Source: Candidatus Woesearchaeota archaeon (lineage in GTDB: Archaea > Nanobdellota > Nanobdellia > Woesearchaeales > JACJVW01). Taken from it: DNA of 64,000 bases. Shown here piece by piece: positions 5,919 to 14,033 of this stretch (position 1 is its first letter; every line of letters begins with the position of its first letter). The DNA lies in assembly GCA_020637435.1 (NCBI GenBank), contig JACJVW010000002.1:62001-126000 (forward strand), given 5' to 3'. Position numbers and translations under genes: made by a program. The notes under the pieces are model-generated. The model saw only the letters and a program-made list of their open reading frames with translations, was not told where the DNA came from and searched no databases.

Positions 5919-8714
5919 ATGAAAAATATTGTTATCAAGGGTGCCAGGGAACATAACCTTAAAAATGTCGATATCACCCTTCCCCGTGATAAGCTCATCG
6001 TCATAACCGGTCTCTCAGGCTCTGGCAAATCCACGCTTGCGTTCGACACGCTCTATGCGGAAGGCCAGCGCCGATATGTTGAATCGCTTTCCAGCTATGC
6101 GCGTCAGTTTCTTGGTCTCATGAATAAACCAGCTGTCGATTCTATCGAAGGTCTTTCTCCCGCGATCTCAATCGACCAAAAGACGACCAGCAAAAACCCT
6201 AGAAGCACTGTCGGCACAGTCACCGAAATCTACGACTATCTTAGGCTCCTTTGGGCTCGCCTTGGAATACCCTACTGTCCTACACACAATATCAAGATTA
6301 AATCCCAATCTCCCGGGCAGATAGGAAAACAAGCACAGAAAAAGTTCCTAGGAGAGGCCACCATCTTCGCTCCTATTATACGACAGAAGAAAGGTACCTA
6401 TGAACAGCTGCTAAAGGACCTAAACAAAGAAGGATACACCAAAGCTCGAGTGAATGGAAAGATTGTAAGGACTGATGAGACCATTAAGCTTGAACGATAT
6501 AAGAAGCATGACATTGATGCCGTCATTGACCGATGCAAGACTGCTGAGACGGCACGTCTCAATGAAGCCATCGAAAACGCACTGCACAAGGGCGATGGGC
6601 TCGTCTACATAGGTGATGAAGATTCTGAGCAGCTCTACTCCTCAAAATTCTCTTGTCCACACTGTGGTTTCACGCTGGAAGAACTGCAGCCAAGGATGTT
6701 TTCCTTCAACAGCCCATTTGGCGCGTGCCAGACCTGCCACGGCTTGGGCATCAAGATGGACTTTGATCCTGATCTTATCATGCCCGACCATGATCTCTCG
6801 ATCGCGGATGGCGCGATAGCGATATACCGCAACGCGATAGACGGTTGGCGCGGAAAATACCTTGCCAGTGTAGTGAAGCACCATGGTTTCGATGTATTAA
6901 CCCCTATAAAAGAGCTCTCTGATGAGCAGAAAGACATACTCCTATACGGATCTGAAGATGAGATCAAATTCAATATCAGCATGAAGCAGGGCGAAGCCCA
7001 CTGGTCATCAACAGGCACCTGGGAAGGTATCATTCCGCAGTCTGAACGTCTGTATCATCAGACTGAATCAGACTATAGGCGAAGAGAGCTTGAAAAGTTC
7101 ATGCGCGTCTCACCTTGCCCCTCCTGTAAGGGTAGGCGCCTACGTGACAATGTACTCAGCGTGAAGATAGCTGACAAGTCCATCATCGATGTCACAGAAT
7201 TTTCGATAAAGGAGAGTCTTGCATTCTTCCAGAACCTCTCATTGTCGCACAAAGACAGCATCATCGCAAAACCCATCTTCCGTGAACTCAATGACCGCCT
7301 CACTTTTCTTAATGAAGTAGGTCTAAGCTACCTTTCACTCTCAAGAAGCGCAAGTACGCTCTCAGGCGGTGAAGCTCAGCGCATCCGTCTTGCGACTCAG
7401 ATAGGCTCTAATCTTATGGGTGTGCTCTATATCCTCGACGAACCATCTATAGGTCTCCATCAGCGTGATAATGAGAAGCTTCTCAACACCATGATACGGC
7501 TCAGAGACCTTGGTAATACCCTTGTAGTTGTAGAACATGATGAGGACACCATACGCGCAGCGGACTATGTCGTTGATATGGGCCCGGGAGCAGGCATCCA
7601 TGGCGGAGAAGTTATCGCCAAAGGTACGCCAAAAGAGATTGAGAAGAACAGCAAGTCGATAACAGGACAGTACCTATGCGGAAAAAAACATATCCCCGTA
7701 CCTAAAAATCGACGCTCAAACAGCAAGAAGATCCGTCTTTTAGGTTGTCATGAAAACAATCTTAAGAACATTGATGTGGAGATCCCAATAGGCACACTGA
7801 CGCTCATCACAGGAGTCTCAGGAAGCGGAAAATCCACGATGGTCTATGAGATCCTATACAAGGCTCTCATGAAGAAACTGCACGGATCCCGTGAACTGCC
7901 CGGCAATTTCAAGAAACTCGAATTCGATGAAGAGATAGATAAAGTGATCGTCATCGACCAAAGTCCCATAGGAAAGACTCCCCGCAGTAATCCTGCGACA
8001 TATACCAAAGTCTTTGATGAGATAAGAAAAGTCTTCACCATGACAAAAGAGTCAAAACAGAGGGGATACGGCCCAGGGAGATTCTCTTTCAATGTGAAGG
8101 GCGGTCGATGCGAAGCATGCCAGGGAGATGGAGTCATCAAGATAGAGATGAACTTCCTGCCTGATGTCTATGTTGAATGTGAAGAATGCAAAGGTAAACG
8201 ATACAATCAGGAAACCCTCGATGTAAAGTACAAAGGATTCTCCATCGCCGACATCCTCGATAAGAGCGTAGAAGAGGCAAGGGACATCTTCCAGAACATA
8301 AGCGCTATAAAAAGTAAACTTGATACCCTTCTTGACGTGGGACTAGGCTATATCAAGCTTGGCCAGAGTTCGACCACGCTTTCAGGAGGTGAAGCTCAGC
8401 GTATAAAACTGACACGCGAGCTGTCGAAGAAAGCCACTGGCAAGACCATCTATCTGCTTGACGAACCGACGACAGGCCTACATTTTGATGATGTGAAGAA
8501 ATTGATCAAAGTACTCGACAGGCTTGTTGAGAAGAAGAACACCGTCTGTGTGATCGAACATAATCTTGATGTTATCAAATCTGCCGACCACATCATCGAT
8601 CTCGGACCTGAAGGTGGAGATGAAGGTGGAAGGATAGTGGCACAAGGCACTCCTGAACAGGTCATAAAAGTCAAAGCATCGTACACGGGCAGATTTCTTA
8701 AGAAGATAATGTAA
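5919..8714 (+). CDS. uvrA: UvrABC excinuclease subunit A
   Basis: Damage-sensing ATPase of nucleotide excision repair, 931 residues, full family length. Two ABC ATPase halves are visible: Walker A GLSGSGKST near residue 32 and GVSGSGKST near residue 633, ABC signatures LSGGEAQRIRLA and LSGGEAQRIKLT, and Walker B LDEPS and LDEPT. Both zinc modules are intact (CPHCGF...CQTCHG near residue 246; CEACQGDG...CEECKGKRYN near residue 730). UvrB is not in the window; uvrC lies 0.8 kb downstream on the same strand. The gene overlaps the 3' end of the convergent phosphatase gene by 17 bases. Confidence 0.97.
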   Translation: MKNIVIKGAREHNLKNVDITLPRDKLIVITGLSGSGKSTLAFDTLYAEGQRRYVESLSSYARQFLGLMNKPAVDSIEGLSPAISIDQKTTSKNPRSTVGTVTEIYDYLRLLWARLGIPYCPTHNIKIKSQSPGQIGKQAQKKFLGEATIFAPIIRQKKGTYEQLLKDLNKEGYTKARVNGKIVRTDETIKLERYKKHDIDAVIDRCKTAETARLNEAIENALHKGDGLVYIGDEDSEQLYSSKFSCPHCGFTLEELQPRMFSFNSPFGACQTCHGLGIKMDFDPDLIMPDHDLSIADGAIAIYRNAIDGWRGKYLASVVKHHGFDVLTPIKELSDEQKDILLYGSEDEIKFNISMKQGEAHWSSTGTWEGIIPQSERLYHQTESDYRRRELEKFMRVSPCPSCKGRRLRDNVLSVKIADKSIIDVTEFSIKESLAFFQNLSLSHKDSIIAKPIFRELNDRLTFLNEVGLSYLSLSRSASTLSGGEAQRIRLATQIGSNLMGVLYILDEPSIGLHQRDNEKLLNTMIRLRDLGNTLVVVEHDEDTIRAADYVVDMGPGAGIHGGEVIAKGTPKEIEKNSKSITGQYLCGKKHIPVPKNRRSNSKKIRLLGCHENNLKNIDVEIPIGTLTLITGVSGSGKSTMVYEILYKALMKKLHGSRELPGNFKKLEFDEEIDKVIVIDQSPIGKTPRSNPATYTKVFDEIRKVFTMTKESKQRGYGPGRFSFNVKGGRCEACQGDGVIKIEMNFLPDVYVECEECKGKRYNQETLDVKYKGFSIADILDKSVEEARDIFQNISAIKSKLDTLLDVGLGYIKLGQSSTTLSGGEAQRIKLTRELSKKATGKTIYLLDEPTTGLHFDDVKKLIKVLDRLVEKKNTVCVIEHNLDVIKSADHIIDLGPEGGDEGGRIVAQGTPEQVIKVKASYTGRFLKKIM

Positions 8715-9441
8715 AGAGACCTTCTTTACTTCCTTTTGGAGATGAGTGGTACACCGTGTTCCCATCACTACGCACTTCTATCTTGTACAGACCATCCTGA
8801 GGGATCTTTATGGAGCATACATCCTTGATGTTCAGAAGATGTTTGGTTCCAAGAAGATAATAACCAAGTATCAAACGATTGATGCCCTGATGGCCGACGA
8901 TAAGAATATTGGCGTCAAAATATTGTTTGAGCGTCTTGAGAAACTGGCTGACCCGTATCATCGCATCCTCATACGATTCGAATTGGGGTATCTCTTCATA
9001 CAGCATACCATTCTCACGCGCAATCTCATGATGTTTCACAACACATCGTGAATACCTTGTTGGATGCTCAATACGATAGTAAAACTTATCCTCATCGCGT
9101 TCTTCGTAGATCTCTTTTGTCTCCGGATATTTTTTCATCCAATCTTCTGGAGACATCCCGTCAAGAAACGAGAGAGAGAGTTCTGTCAATCTGTTGTCCG
9201 TCTCGATCCTCGTCGTATCAGGGACCAGCAACGAACAGGTCTCTCTGGTCCTTCTCAGCGGACTGGTAAAGACCATGTCGATCCTTGCTTCGAAATATTT
9301 TCGTAAAGCCTCTACAGCAACCTGCCCGTCTTTGGTCAACTGGTTGGAAAAGCCGTCTGAATGAGTCTGATGGATTTTTGGATCCTTCTTATTCCAATAA
9401 GTCTGACCATGACGTACCAGATAGATGACCTGCTCAATCAT
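8698..9441 (-). CDS. Histidine phosphatase (phosphoglycerate mutase-like)
   Basis: A 247-residue member of the histidine phosphatase superfamily. The phosphate pocket is visible: LVRHGQT (Arg10, His11 nucleophile, Gly12), SPLRRTRET around residue 60, a Glu-rich loop (LTELSLSFLDG) and VGHQG near residue 180. The open frame extends 82 residues upstream, but the domain begins at the ATG at 9441 and a TATA element is centred 26 bases before it. Its substrate cannot be told. It is sandwiched between uvrA (convergent) and uvrC (divergent). Confidence 0.88.
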   Translation of the reverse strand: MIEQVIYLVRHGQTYWNKKDPKIHQTHSDGFSNQLTKDGQVAVEALRKYFEARIDMVFTSPLRRTRETCSLLVPDTTRIETDNRLTELSLSFLDGMSPEDWMKKYPETKEIYEERDEDKFYYRIEHPTRYSRCVVKHHEIARENGMLYEEIPQFESYEDAMIRVSQFLKTLKQYFDANILIVGHQGINRLILGYYLLGTKHLLNIKDVCSIKIPQDGLYKIEVRSDGNTVYHSSPKGSKEGLFTLSS

Positions 9442-9462
9442 AGGCTCTTTTTTGGTTTCTGG

Positions 9463-9471
9463 ATATTTAAG
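9463..9471 (-). promoter_or_regulatory. TATA box of the histidine phosphatase gene
   Basis: Minus-strand cttaaatat is centred 26 bases before the ATG at 9441. It lies back-to-back with the uvrC TATA at 9486-9493. Confidence 0.65.
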
Positions 9472-9485
9472 TCTTCCTACATAAG

Positions 9486-9493
9486 TTTTAAAT
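9486..9493 (+). promoter_or_regulatory. TATA box of uvrC
   Basis: ttttaaat is centred about 27 bases before the ATG at 9517, indicating a leaderless transcript and fixing the uvrC start. Confidence 0.7.
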
Positions 9494-9516
9494 CTGGAGA
9501 CACTGACTGTCCCGGT

Positions 9517-11058
9517 ATGTTTAAACCGCTTGCAAGCGATATTCCCACCACGCCAGGAGTCTACATCTACAAAGACCACAAAGACATCATCATCTATGTA
9601 GGCAAAGCCAAGAATCTTCGCAAAAGAGTGCTCAGTTACTTCAACAAAAATCATAGCGACCAGAAGACTCAGGTCCTGGTGTCCCATATTACCGGTATGG
9701 ACTGCATCTCGACCAATTCTGAGACAGAAGCGCTCATCCTAGAGAACAATCTCATAAAAAAACATCAGCCTCGCTACAATATCAACCTTAAAGACTCCAA
9801 GCGTTATGCGTATCTCAGATTCAGCGAAGAAGAATATCCAAGATTATTGCTCAGCAGGATGCGGGAGACCGGCCCAAAAGTGTTCGGACCTTTCACCTCG
9901 GCTGCAACCAGAGACAATCTCAAGACGACAGTCACCCGAATGTTCAAGATACGTACCTGCAAAAGATTGCCGAAAAAAGCCTGTCTGAGATACCATATCA
10001 ACCTCTGTTCCGCACCTTGCATAGGAGCTATCAGCGACTCTGACTACCTTAATGATATCCGACAGGCATCTGCGGTGCTGCAGGGCAGGTCCAAAGACAT
10101 AATCGATGAGCTGGCTGTGCAGATGAGAAAAGCTTCATCATCTCAGAACTTCGAACGAGCTCTCATATTAAGAGACAGGATGAACAGTCTGAAGTATATG
10201 TATGAGAAACAGCTCATGGAGCGCAACAGGACCTTCGACCAGGACATCATCAATTATCAGGTGCGGGAGGGGAAGACCTATCTTCTGGTATTCCATTGCT
10301 CAAAAGGGATTTTGTCAGGAAAAAACGAGTTCGTCTTCGACACAGACGGGCCGGTCCTCGAGGAATTTATCGTGCAGTATTTTAGCGACCAGGATATTCC
10401 AAAAGAGATTATCATCCCTGAGGAACTCGATCCCGCTATAGCAAACTACCTAAGCGAGATAGGCAACAAAGTGGTAAGGATTACCCGACCAAAGATGGGT
10501 GAGAAGAAGAAACTGCTTGACCTGGTCAAAGAAAATATCACTACGACTTTTTTTGCGCCCACCGAAAAGATAGAAGCCCTGCAAAGTGTGCTCAAGCTGG
10601 AACATCCCCCTCAAGTGATAGAATGCTTTGATATCTCTCATCTCTCTGGAACCTCTACAGTCGCATCTATGGTCAGATTCGAGCATGGTCGCCCCGCTAA
10701 ATCCGAATACCGCAGATTCCGCATCCGTTCAGTCGAAGGCATAGATGATTTCTCCAGCATGAAAGAGGTAGTGCACCGAAGATACAGAAGACTTCTTAGT
10801 GAAGATGCAGAGCTACCCGACCTGATAATCGTTGACGGGGGCAAGGGACAACTATCCAGTGCCATGGAAGCTTTAGAGGACCTCTCAGTCAAAGTACCCC
10901 TCATAGGACTCGCAAAACGACTTGAAGAGATTGTGCTCCCAAAGACAAGCATACTGCTTGACAAAAAGGATAAGGCGCTGCATCTGCTGCAGCAGATACG
11001 CGACGAAGCCCACAGGTTCGCCATCACCTATAATAGAAATCTTAGAAAAATAGATTAA
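9517..11058 (+). CDS. uvrC: UvrABC excinuclease subunit C, lacking C-terminal HhH domain
   Basis: Makes the dual incision in nucleotide excision repair. The 513-residue protein shows the GIY-YIG domain (GVY at 14-16, YVG at 27-29), the Cys-rich stretch (CKRLPKKACLRYHINLCSAPC), a UVR motif binding UvrB near residues 200-230, and the RNase H-like 5' nuclease (CFDISH near 372, then DLIIVDGGKGQL). It ends at HRFAITYNR plus six residues, where typical UvrC (about 600 residues) continues into a helix-hairpin-helix pair. The longer frame from 9361 is rejected because the family N-terminus and TATA position fit 9517. Confidence 0.93.
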   Translation: MFKPLASDIPTTPGVYIYKDHKDIIIYVGKAKNLRKRVLSYFNKNHSDQKTQVLVSHITGMDCISTNSETEALILENNLIKKHQPRYNINLKDSKRYAYLRFSEEEYPRLLLSRMRETGPKVFGPFTSAATRDNLKTTVTRMFKIRTCKRLPKKACLRYHINLCSAPCIGAISDSDYLNDIRQASAVLQGRSKDIIDELAVQMRKASSSQNFERALILRDRMNSLKYMYEKQLMERNRTFDQDIINYQVREGKTYLLVFHCSKGILSGKNEFVFDTDGPVLEEFIVQYFSDQDIPKEIIIPEELDPAIANYLSEIGNKVVRITRPKMGEKKKLLDLVKENITTTFFAPTEKIEALQSVLKLEHPPQVIECFDISHLSGTSTVASMVRFEHGRPAKSEYRRFRIRSVEGIDDFSSMKEVVHRRYRRLLSEDAELPDLIIVDGGKGQLSSAMEALEDLSVKVPLIGLAKRLEEIVLPKTSILLDKKDKALHLLQQIRDEAHRFAITYNRNLRKID

Positions 11059-12311
11059 TTGCCGATGAAATCGTCATCTTTTTTCTTCTCTGGATTTTGC
11101 TTGTCAGAAGTTTCCTTTGGGGGAAGTTCAGGGCCCATCACTGGAGCCCCATCAGGTGCTTGAAGCTCCTCATCAGAAGCTACCTGTTCCTTCTTCACAT
11201 ACGTTGGCTCAGCCGGCGCTCCGAATTCATCAACCGCGCTCTCAGGCATATCGATATCCGGCGAAGGAAGCTCATCGCTGACCTCAGTTTTCTCTTGAAC
11301 CGCTTCGGGATCCTCGAGCTGCTGAAGGTCCTGCCGTAGCTCACCTAGATCTGCTGACTTAACATCATCTTTTTGCTCTTCTTCCTGCAGGACGGGTCCT
11401 TCCTGCTCTTTATGCGGTATATTGATGTCTTCAACCTTCTTCATCTCTTCCTCAGGAACTGGAGGCTCATCCATCTGTGGACCTTCAACGAGGTCCTTCC
11501 GCAATGTATGGCCTGCCACAGAAGGAAGAAGCTCTCCCACTTCCTTGTTTCCGGGAATGAATAATCGTGGATCTCCTTTCTGCAGACCGGTCCATATCTT
11601 GAGTGTAAGATCAGGACGCATATCCTCTATAGACTCTAGAGTATATAGGGAATAGCCAAATATTGGTGCCTCAGGCTCGATGCTTGCGTTCGAGACAAAA
11701 TCCTGGATATCGATTAGCCTCGTGAATTGTCCAAGATGTATCTCTGCGAGTTTTTCCATCTCCATGGCTGGCTCAATAGGTGCAGGAGGTATCTCCTCCA
11801 CTTCTGATGCTTGTTTCGAAGGTTGTACCGGTAACTGGACAGCAGCAGCTTCTTGCTCTCTTCTTGACTCCTCAAGCCTCTGCTGCAGGAATGAAGTCTC
11901 CTCAGCATGCGGGATTGGGGGAACTGCCGATTTGTGAGGTCTGTCGGGTACCGCATTGATAGTCTCTATAGTCTCCTCAAGATCATCATTCATAGCATCC
12001 ACGCTGTCAAGCAGGGATTGCGCATCGGTCTTCTCAGAAAGCTTCCTGTTCATATCGTTTATCATATGACTTACCTTGCCGTCGATATCTGAACCGATAT
12101 TCTCCTCCACCTGCTTATCTATGACTTTGATCTCCCGCTCTATTTTCTCGGCTACTCTTACCGATTGAGACTGGGATGGGATTTTAGTAGCCTCTATACC
12201 CATGATGATTTCCTTGGCCTTCTCTACAGCATGGGACATGCTCGATGCAAGACCGCTATTTAGAAGAGATTGAGCAAGCTCATTTACCTTATCTACTTGA
12301 TCCTTGTTCAT
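11055..12311 (-). CDS. Acidic, largely disordered protein, 418 aa
   Basis: No enzyme domain is recognised. The N-terminal part (residues 1-120) is helical and may form coiled coils (ELAQSLLNSGLASSMSHAVEKAKEII, then EKIEREIKVIDKQVEENI). The middle and C-terminus are rich in Pro, Glu and Asp with few hydrophobics (EEIPPAPIEPAME; PPVPEEEMKKVEDINI), typical of a disordered scaffold. A short folded stretch near residues 195-260 (FGYSLYTLESIEDMRPDLTLKIWTGL) may be a binding module. No signal peptide or membrane helix is present. It ends convergent with uvrC (4-base overlap). Confidence 0.7.
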   Translation of the reverse strand: MNKDQVDKVNELAQSLLNSGLASSMSHAVEKAKEIIMGIEATKIPSQSQSVRVAEKIEREIKVIDKQVEENIGSDIDGKVSHMINDMNRKLSEKTDAQSLLDSVDAMNDDLEETIETINAVPDRPHKSAVPPIPHAEETSFLQQRLEESRREQEAAAVQLPVQPSKQASEVEEIPPAPIEPAMEMEKLAEIHLGQFTRLIDIQDFVSNASIEPEAPIFGYSLYTLESIEDMRPDLTLKIWTGLQKGDPRLFIPGNKEVGELLPSVAGHTLRKDLVEGPQMDEPPVPEEEMKKVEDINIPHKEQEGPVLQEEEQKDDVKSADLGELRQDLQQLEDPEAVQEKTEVSDELPSPDIDMPESAVDEFGAPAEPTYVKKEQVASDEELQAPDGAPVMGPELPPKETSDKQNPEKKKDDDFIGN

Positions 12312-12784
12312 ACAATCACCAGTTCAGATTAACCTGACTAAATGAGATTAAAAAGATTCCTATCCTATAGACCGCAAATTTGGCATTATCAACCTCACTT
12401 AGTCCCATTTTATCATTCGCCCGCACTTCCCATGGTACTATCTTCACTCAACTAGACTCTATACTCGGGCAACCATTCTCCATGCCCCGTCACAATCTCT
12501 ATCCTTGACATTACTAATCCGCACCGTCGATCAAGTAATCCATCAGAATTACCTACCCTTCTAGCCCATATCCTAGTCCAACCGAATTACGGGCCCAAAG
12601 ATGACACACCCCCTCTCAAACAAACAGCCATAGCTCCAAAATCACCTGTCGTCACTATCCATTTAGCCCGAACACCACAGTCACCTTGCTTCAATATTGC
12701 TATAAGGCCCCTAATAGGGATATTTAGGACTAGAGCGGCTAAAATAGCAAACCTTTTAAAGGCCCTATAGTTTCTTGGACTAAA
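12312..12784. other. Gene-free, G-poor intergenic region
   Basis: About 470 bases without a credible ORF. From 12421 to 12660 the plus strand has 88 C but only 27 G, so the minus strand is purine-loaded, as transcribed strands here tend to be. It may be a minus-strand transcript or a decayed gene. The eS1 TATA box sits at its right end. Confidence 0.5.
12754..12761 (+). promoter_or_regulatory. TATA box of eS1-eS8 operon
   Basis: ttttaaag is centred about 28 bases before the eS1 ATG, with no ribosome site, fitting a leaderless ribosomal-protein transcript. Confidence 0.65.
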
Positions 12785-13426
12785 ATGGCACCAGCTAAAA
12801 AGAAAACCGCTGTTAAAGCAAAGAAGAAAAAGTGGTTTACTGTTATCGCTCCTAAACAATTCAACGAACAGGTCATCGCAGAATGCCCTGCGCTTGAGAT
12901 GAAAGACCTAGTCGGAAAAAAGATTACGGCTAATCTTATGTCTCTGACGAATGATCCGAAGAAGCAGAATACGGTAATCACGTTTCTTATGGACGGAATC
13001 AACGCAGACAAGATGACCACAAAGATCACCGGTCTAAAGCTACTTCCACCTTCCATTAAAAGGATGGTACGACGTGGTAAAGACAGGCTTGATCTGACCA
13101 TCAAAGTCAACACTTCTGACAATCACACAGTCACGATAAAACCTCTGGTGCTCACTAAGACCAATGCAAAAGGTTCAATCAAGACCGCTATCCATCAGTT
13201 CGTCAAAGCATATGCTATCAAGACTATCGCAAAGATGACCTATGACAATCTGTTCAAAGAAGTGATCGGCCATCAGTTCCAGAAAGGTTTGTATGGACGA
13301 CTTAAAAAGATCTACCCAATTGCGCTTTGCGAGATCAGGTATCTAAAGCTGGAAGCCTATGACAGTAAGACCATGGTAGAAGAAGCAGTCGAATCTGAAC
13401 AGACTGAAGCTGCACAGGAGAGTTAA
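12785..13426 (+). CDS. rps3ae: Small ribosomal subunit protein eS1 (S3Ae)
   Basis: Archaeal/eukaryotic 30S subunit protein, 213 residues. The Lys-rich N-terminus (APAKKKTAVKAKKKK) leads into KWFTVIAPKQFNEQVIAECPALEMKDLVGKKI, a clear family block; KMTYDNLFKEVIGHQFQKGLYGRLKKIYPI near residue 155-185 is the conserved C-terminal part. It is followed after two bases by eS8, so both are translated from one mRNA. A strong indicator that the host is an archaeon. Confidence 0.95.
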   Translation: MAPAKKKTAVKAKKKKWFTVIAPKQFNEQVIAECPALEMKDLVGKKITANLMSLTNDPKKQNTVITFLMDGINADKMTTKITGLKLLPPSIKRMVRRGKDRLDLTIKVNTSDNHTVTIKPLVLTKTNAKGSIKTAIHQFVKAYAIKTIAKMTYDNLFKEVIGHQFQKGLYGRLKKIYPIALCEIRYLKLEAYDSKTMVEEAVESEQTEAAQES

Positions 13427-13428
13427 AA

Positions 13429-13809
13429 ATGGTTATCGTACAGACAAGACCTAAGAGAAAGCTTACCGGTTCATGCTATCATAGCTACAGAAGGAAGAAA
13501 TCCTATGAGAAAGGAAGACTCCCTGCTATGACCAAACTAGGTGAGAAGAAAGTCAAGACTATCCGGATTATCGGTGGCAACGAGAAATCATATCTCATGT
13601 CAACAGACACCATAAATGTGTTTGATCCAAAGACCAAGAAACATACTGCAGTCAAGATCAAATCCATCACAGAGAATACCGCTAACCGAAACTTTGTCAG
13701 GCGAAATGTCATGACCAAAGGAACAGTGGTTGACACTGAGAAAGGCAAGGTGAAGATTACTTCAAGACCTGGCCAGGACCCGATACTTAACGGCGTTTTT
13801 GTCGCTTAA
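13429..13809 (+). CDS. rps8e: Small ribosomal subunit protein eS8
   Basis: A 126-residue archaeal/eukaryotic ribosomal protein. It opens with QTRPKRKLTGSCYHSYRRKKSYEKGRLPAMTKLG and ends with KGTVVDTEKGKVKITSRPGQDPILNGVF, both standard eS8 blocks (basic N-terminal arm, TxxG beta domain). It lies two bases after eS1 in the same operon. A T-run follows its stop. Confidence 0.95.
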   Translation: MVIVQTRPKRKLTGSCYHSYRRKKSYEKGRLPAMTKLGEKKVKTIRIIGGNEKSYLMSTDTINVFDPKTKKHTAVKIKSITENTANRNFVRRNVMTKGTVVDTEKGKVKITSRPGQDPILNGVFVA

Positions 13810-13810
13810 A

Positions 13811-13816
13811 TTTTTT
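13811..13816 (+). terminator. Oligo-T terminator after eS8
   Basis: Six T directly follow the eS8 stop, the simple archaeal terminator; it also overlaps the end of the convergent small lipoprotein gene region. Confidence 0.45.
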
Positions 13817-14033
13817 ATTTAGCTTCTGACCACTTAATGTGGCAACTTTCTAAGGTCATATTTTCCTGATAAAAATACTTTACACAATAGTTTGAATAGC
13901 TGCTTTGATTTATGCAACTCTGACCATGCCGCTCATTATATGTTTCTATGCATTGCGAACAACAGCTTAACTGCTCCATCCCATGATTGAAGCATCCTAC
14001 CAGGAATAAAAGAGACAGCAAAATGACCTTCAT
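13815..14033 (-). CDS. Small cysteine-rich lipoprotein, 72 aa
   Basis: A signal peptide with lipobox LFLVGC (Cys14) predicts a lipid-anchored extracellular peptide of about 59 residues. The mature part has six further cysteines (SCCSQC, SC, YC, SC) that could form disulphides. Its ATG overlaps the stop of the debranching enzyme gene by four bases, so it is translationally coupled to it. Function is unknown; the coupling with a cytoplasmic enzyme may be only operon economy. Confidence 0.7.
   Translation of the reverse strand: MKVILLSLLFLVGCFNHGMEQLSCCSQCIETYNERHGQSCINQSSYSNYCVKYFYQENMTLESCHIKWSEAK

Noticed and set aside
9361..9516. N-terminal extension of uvrC
   Set aside because: Antisense to the phosphatase start, not homologous to UvrC, and incompatible with the TATA box at 9486-9493.
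9442..9687. N-terminal extension of the histidine phosphatase
   Set aside because: It is antisense to uvrC coding sequence and the phosphatase domain begins exactly at the ATG at 9441.
12312..12784. RNase P or SRP RNA gene in the gap before eS1
   Set aside because: I looked for the conserved core elements of these RNAs on both strands and could not find them.
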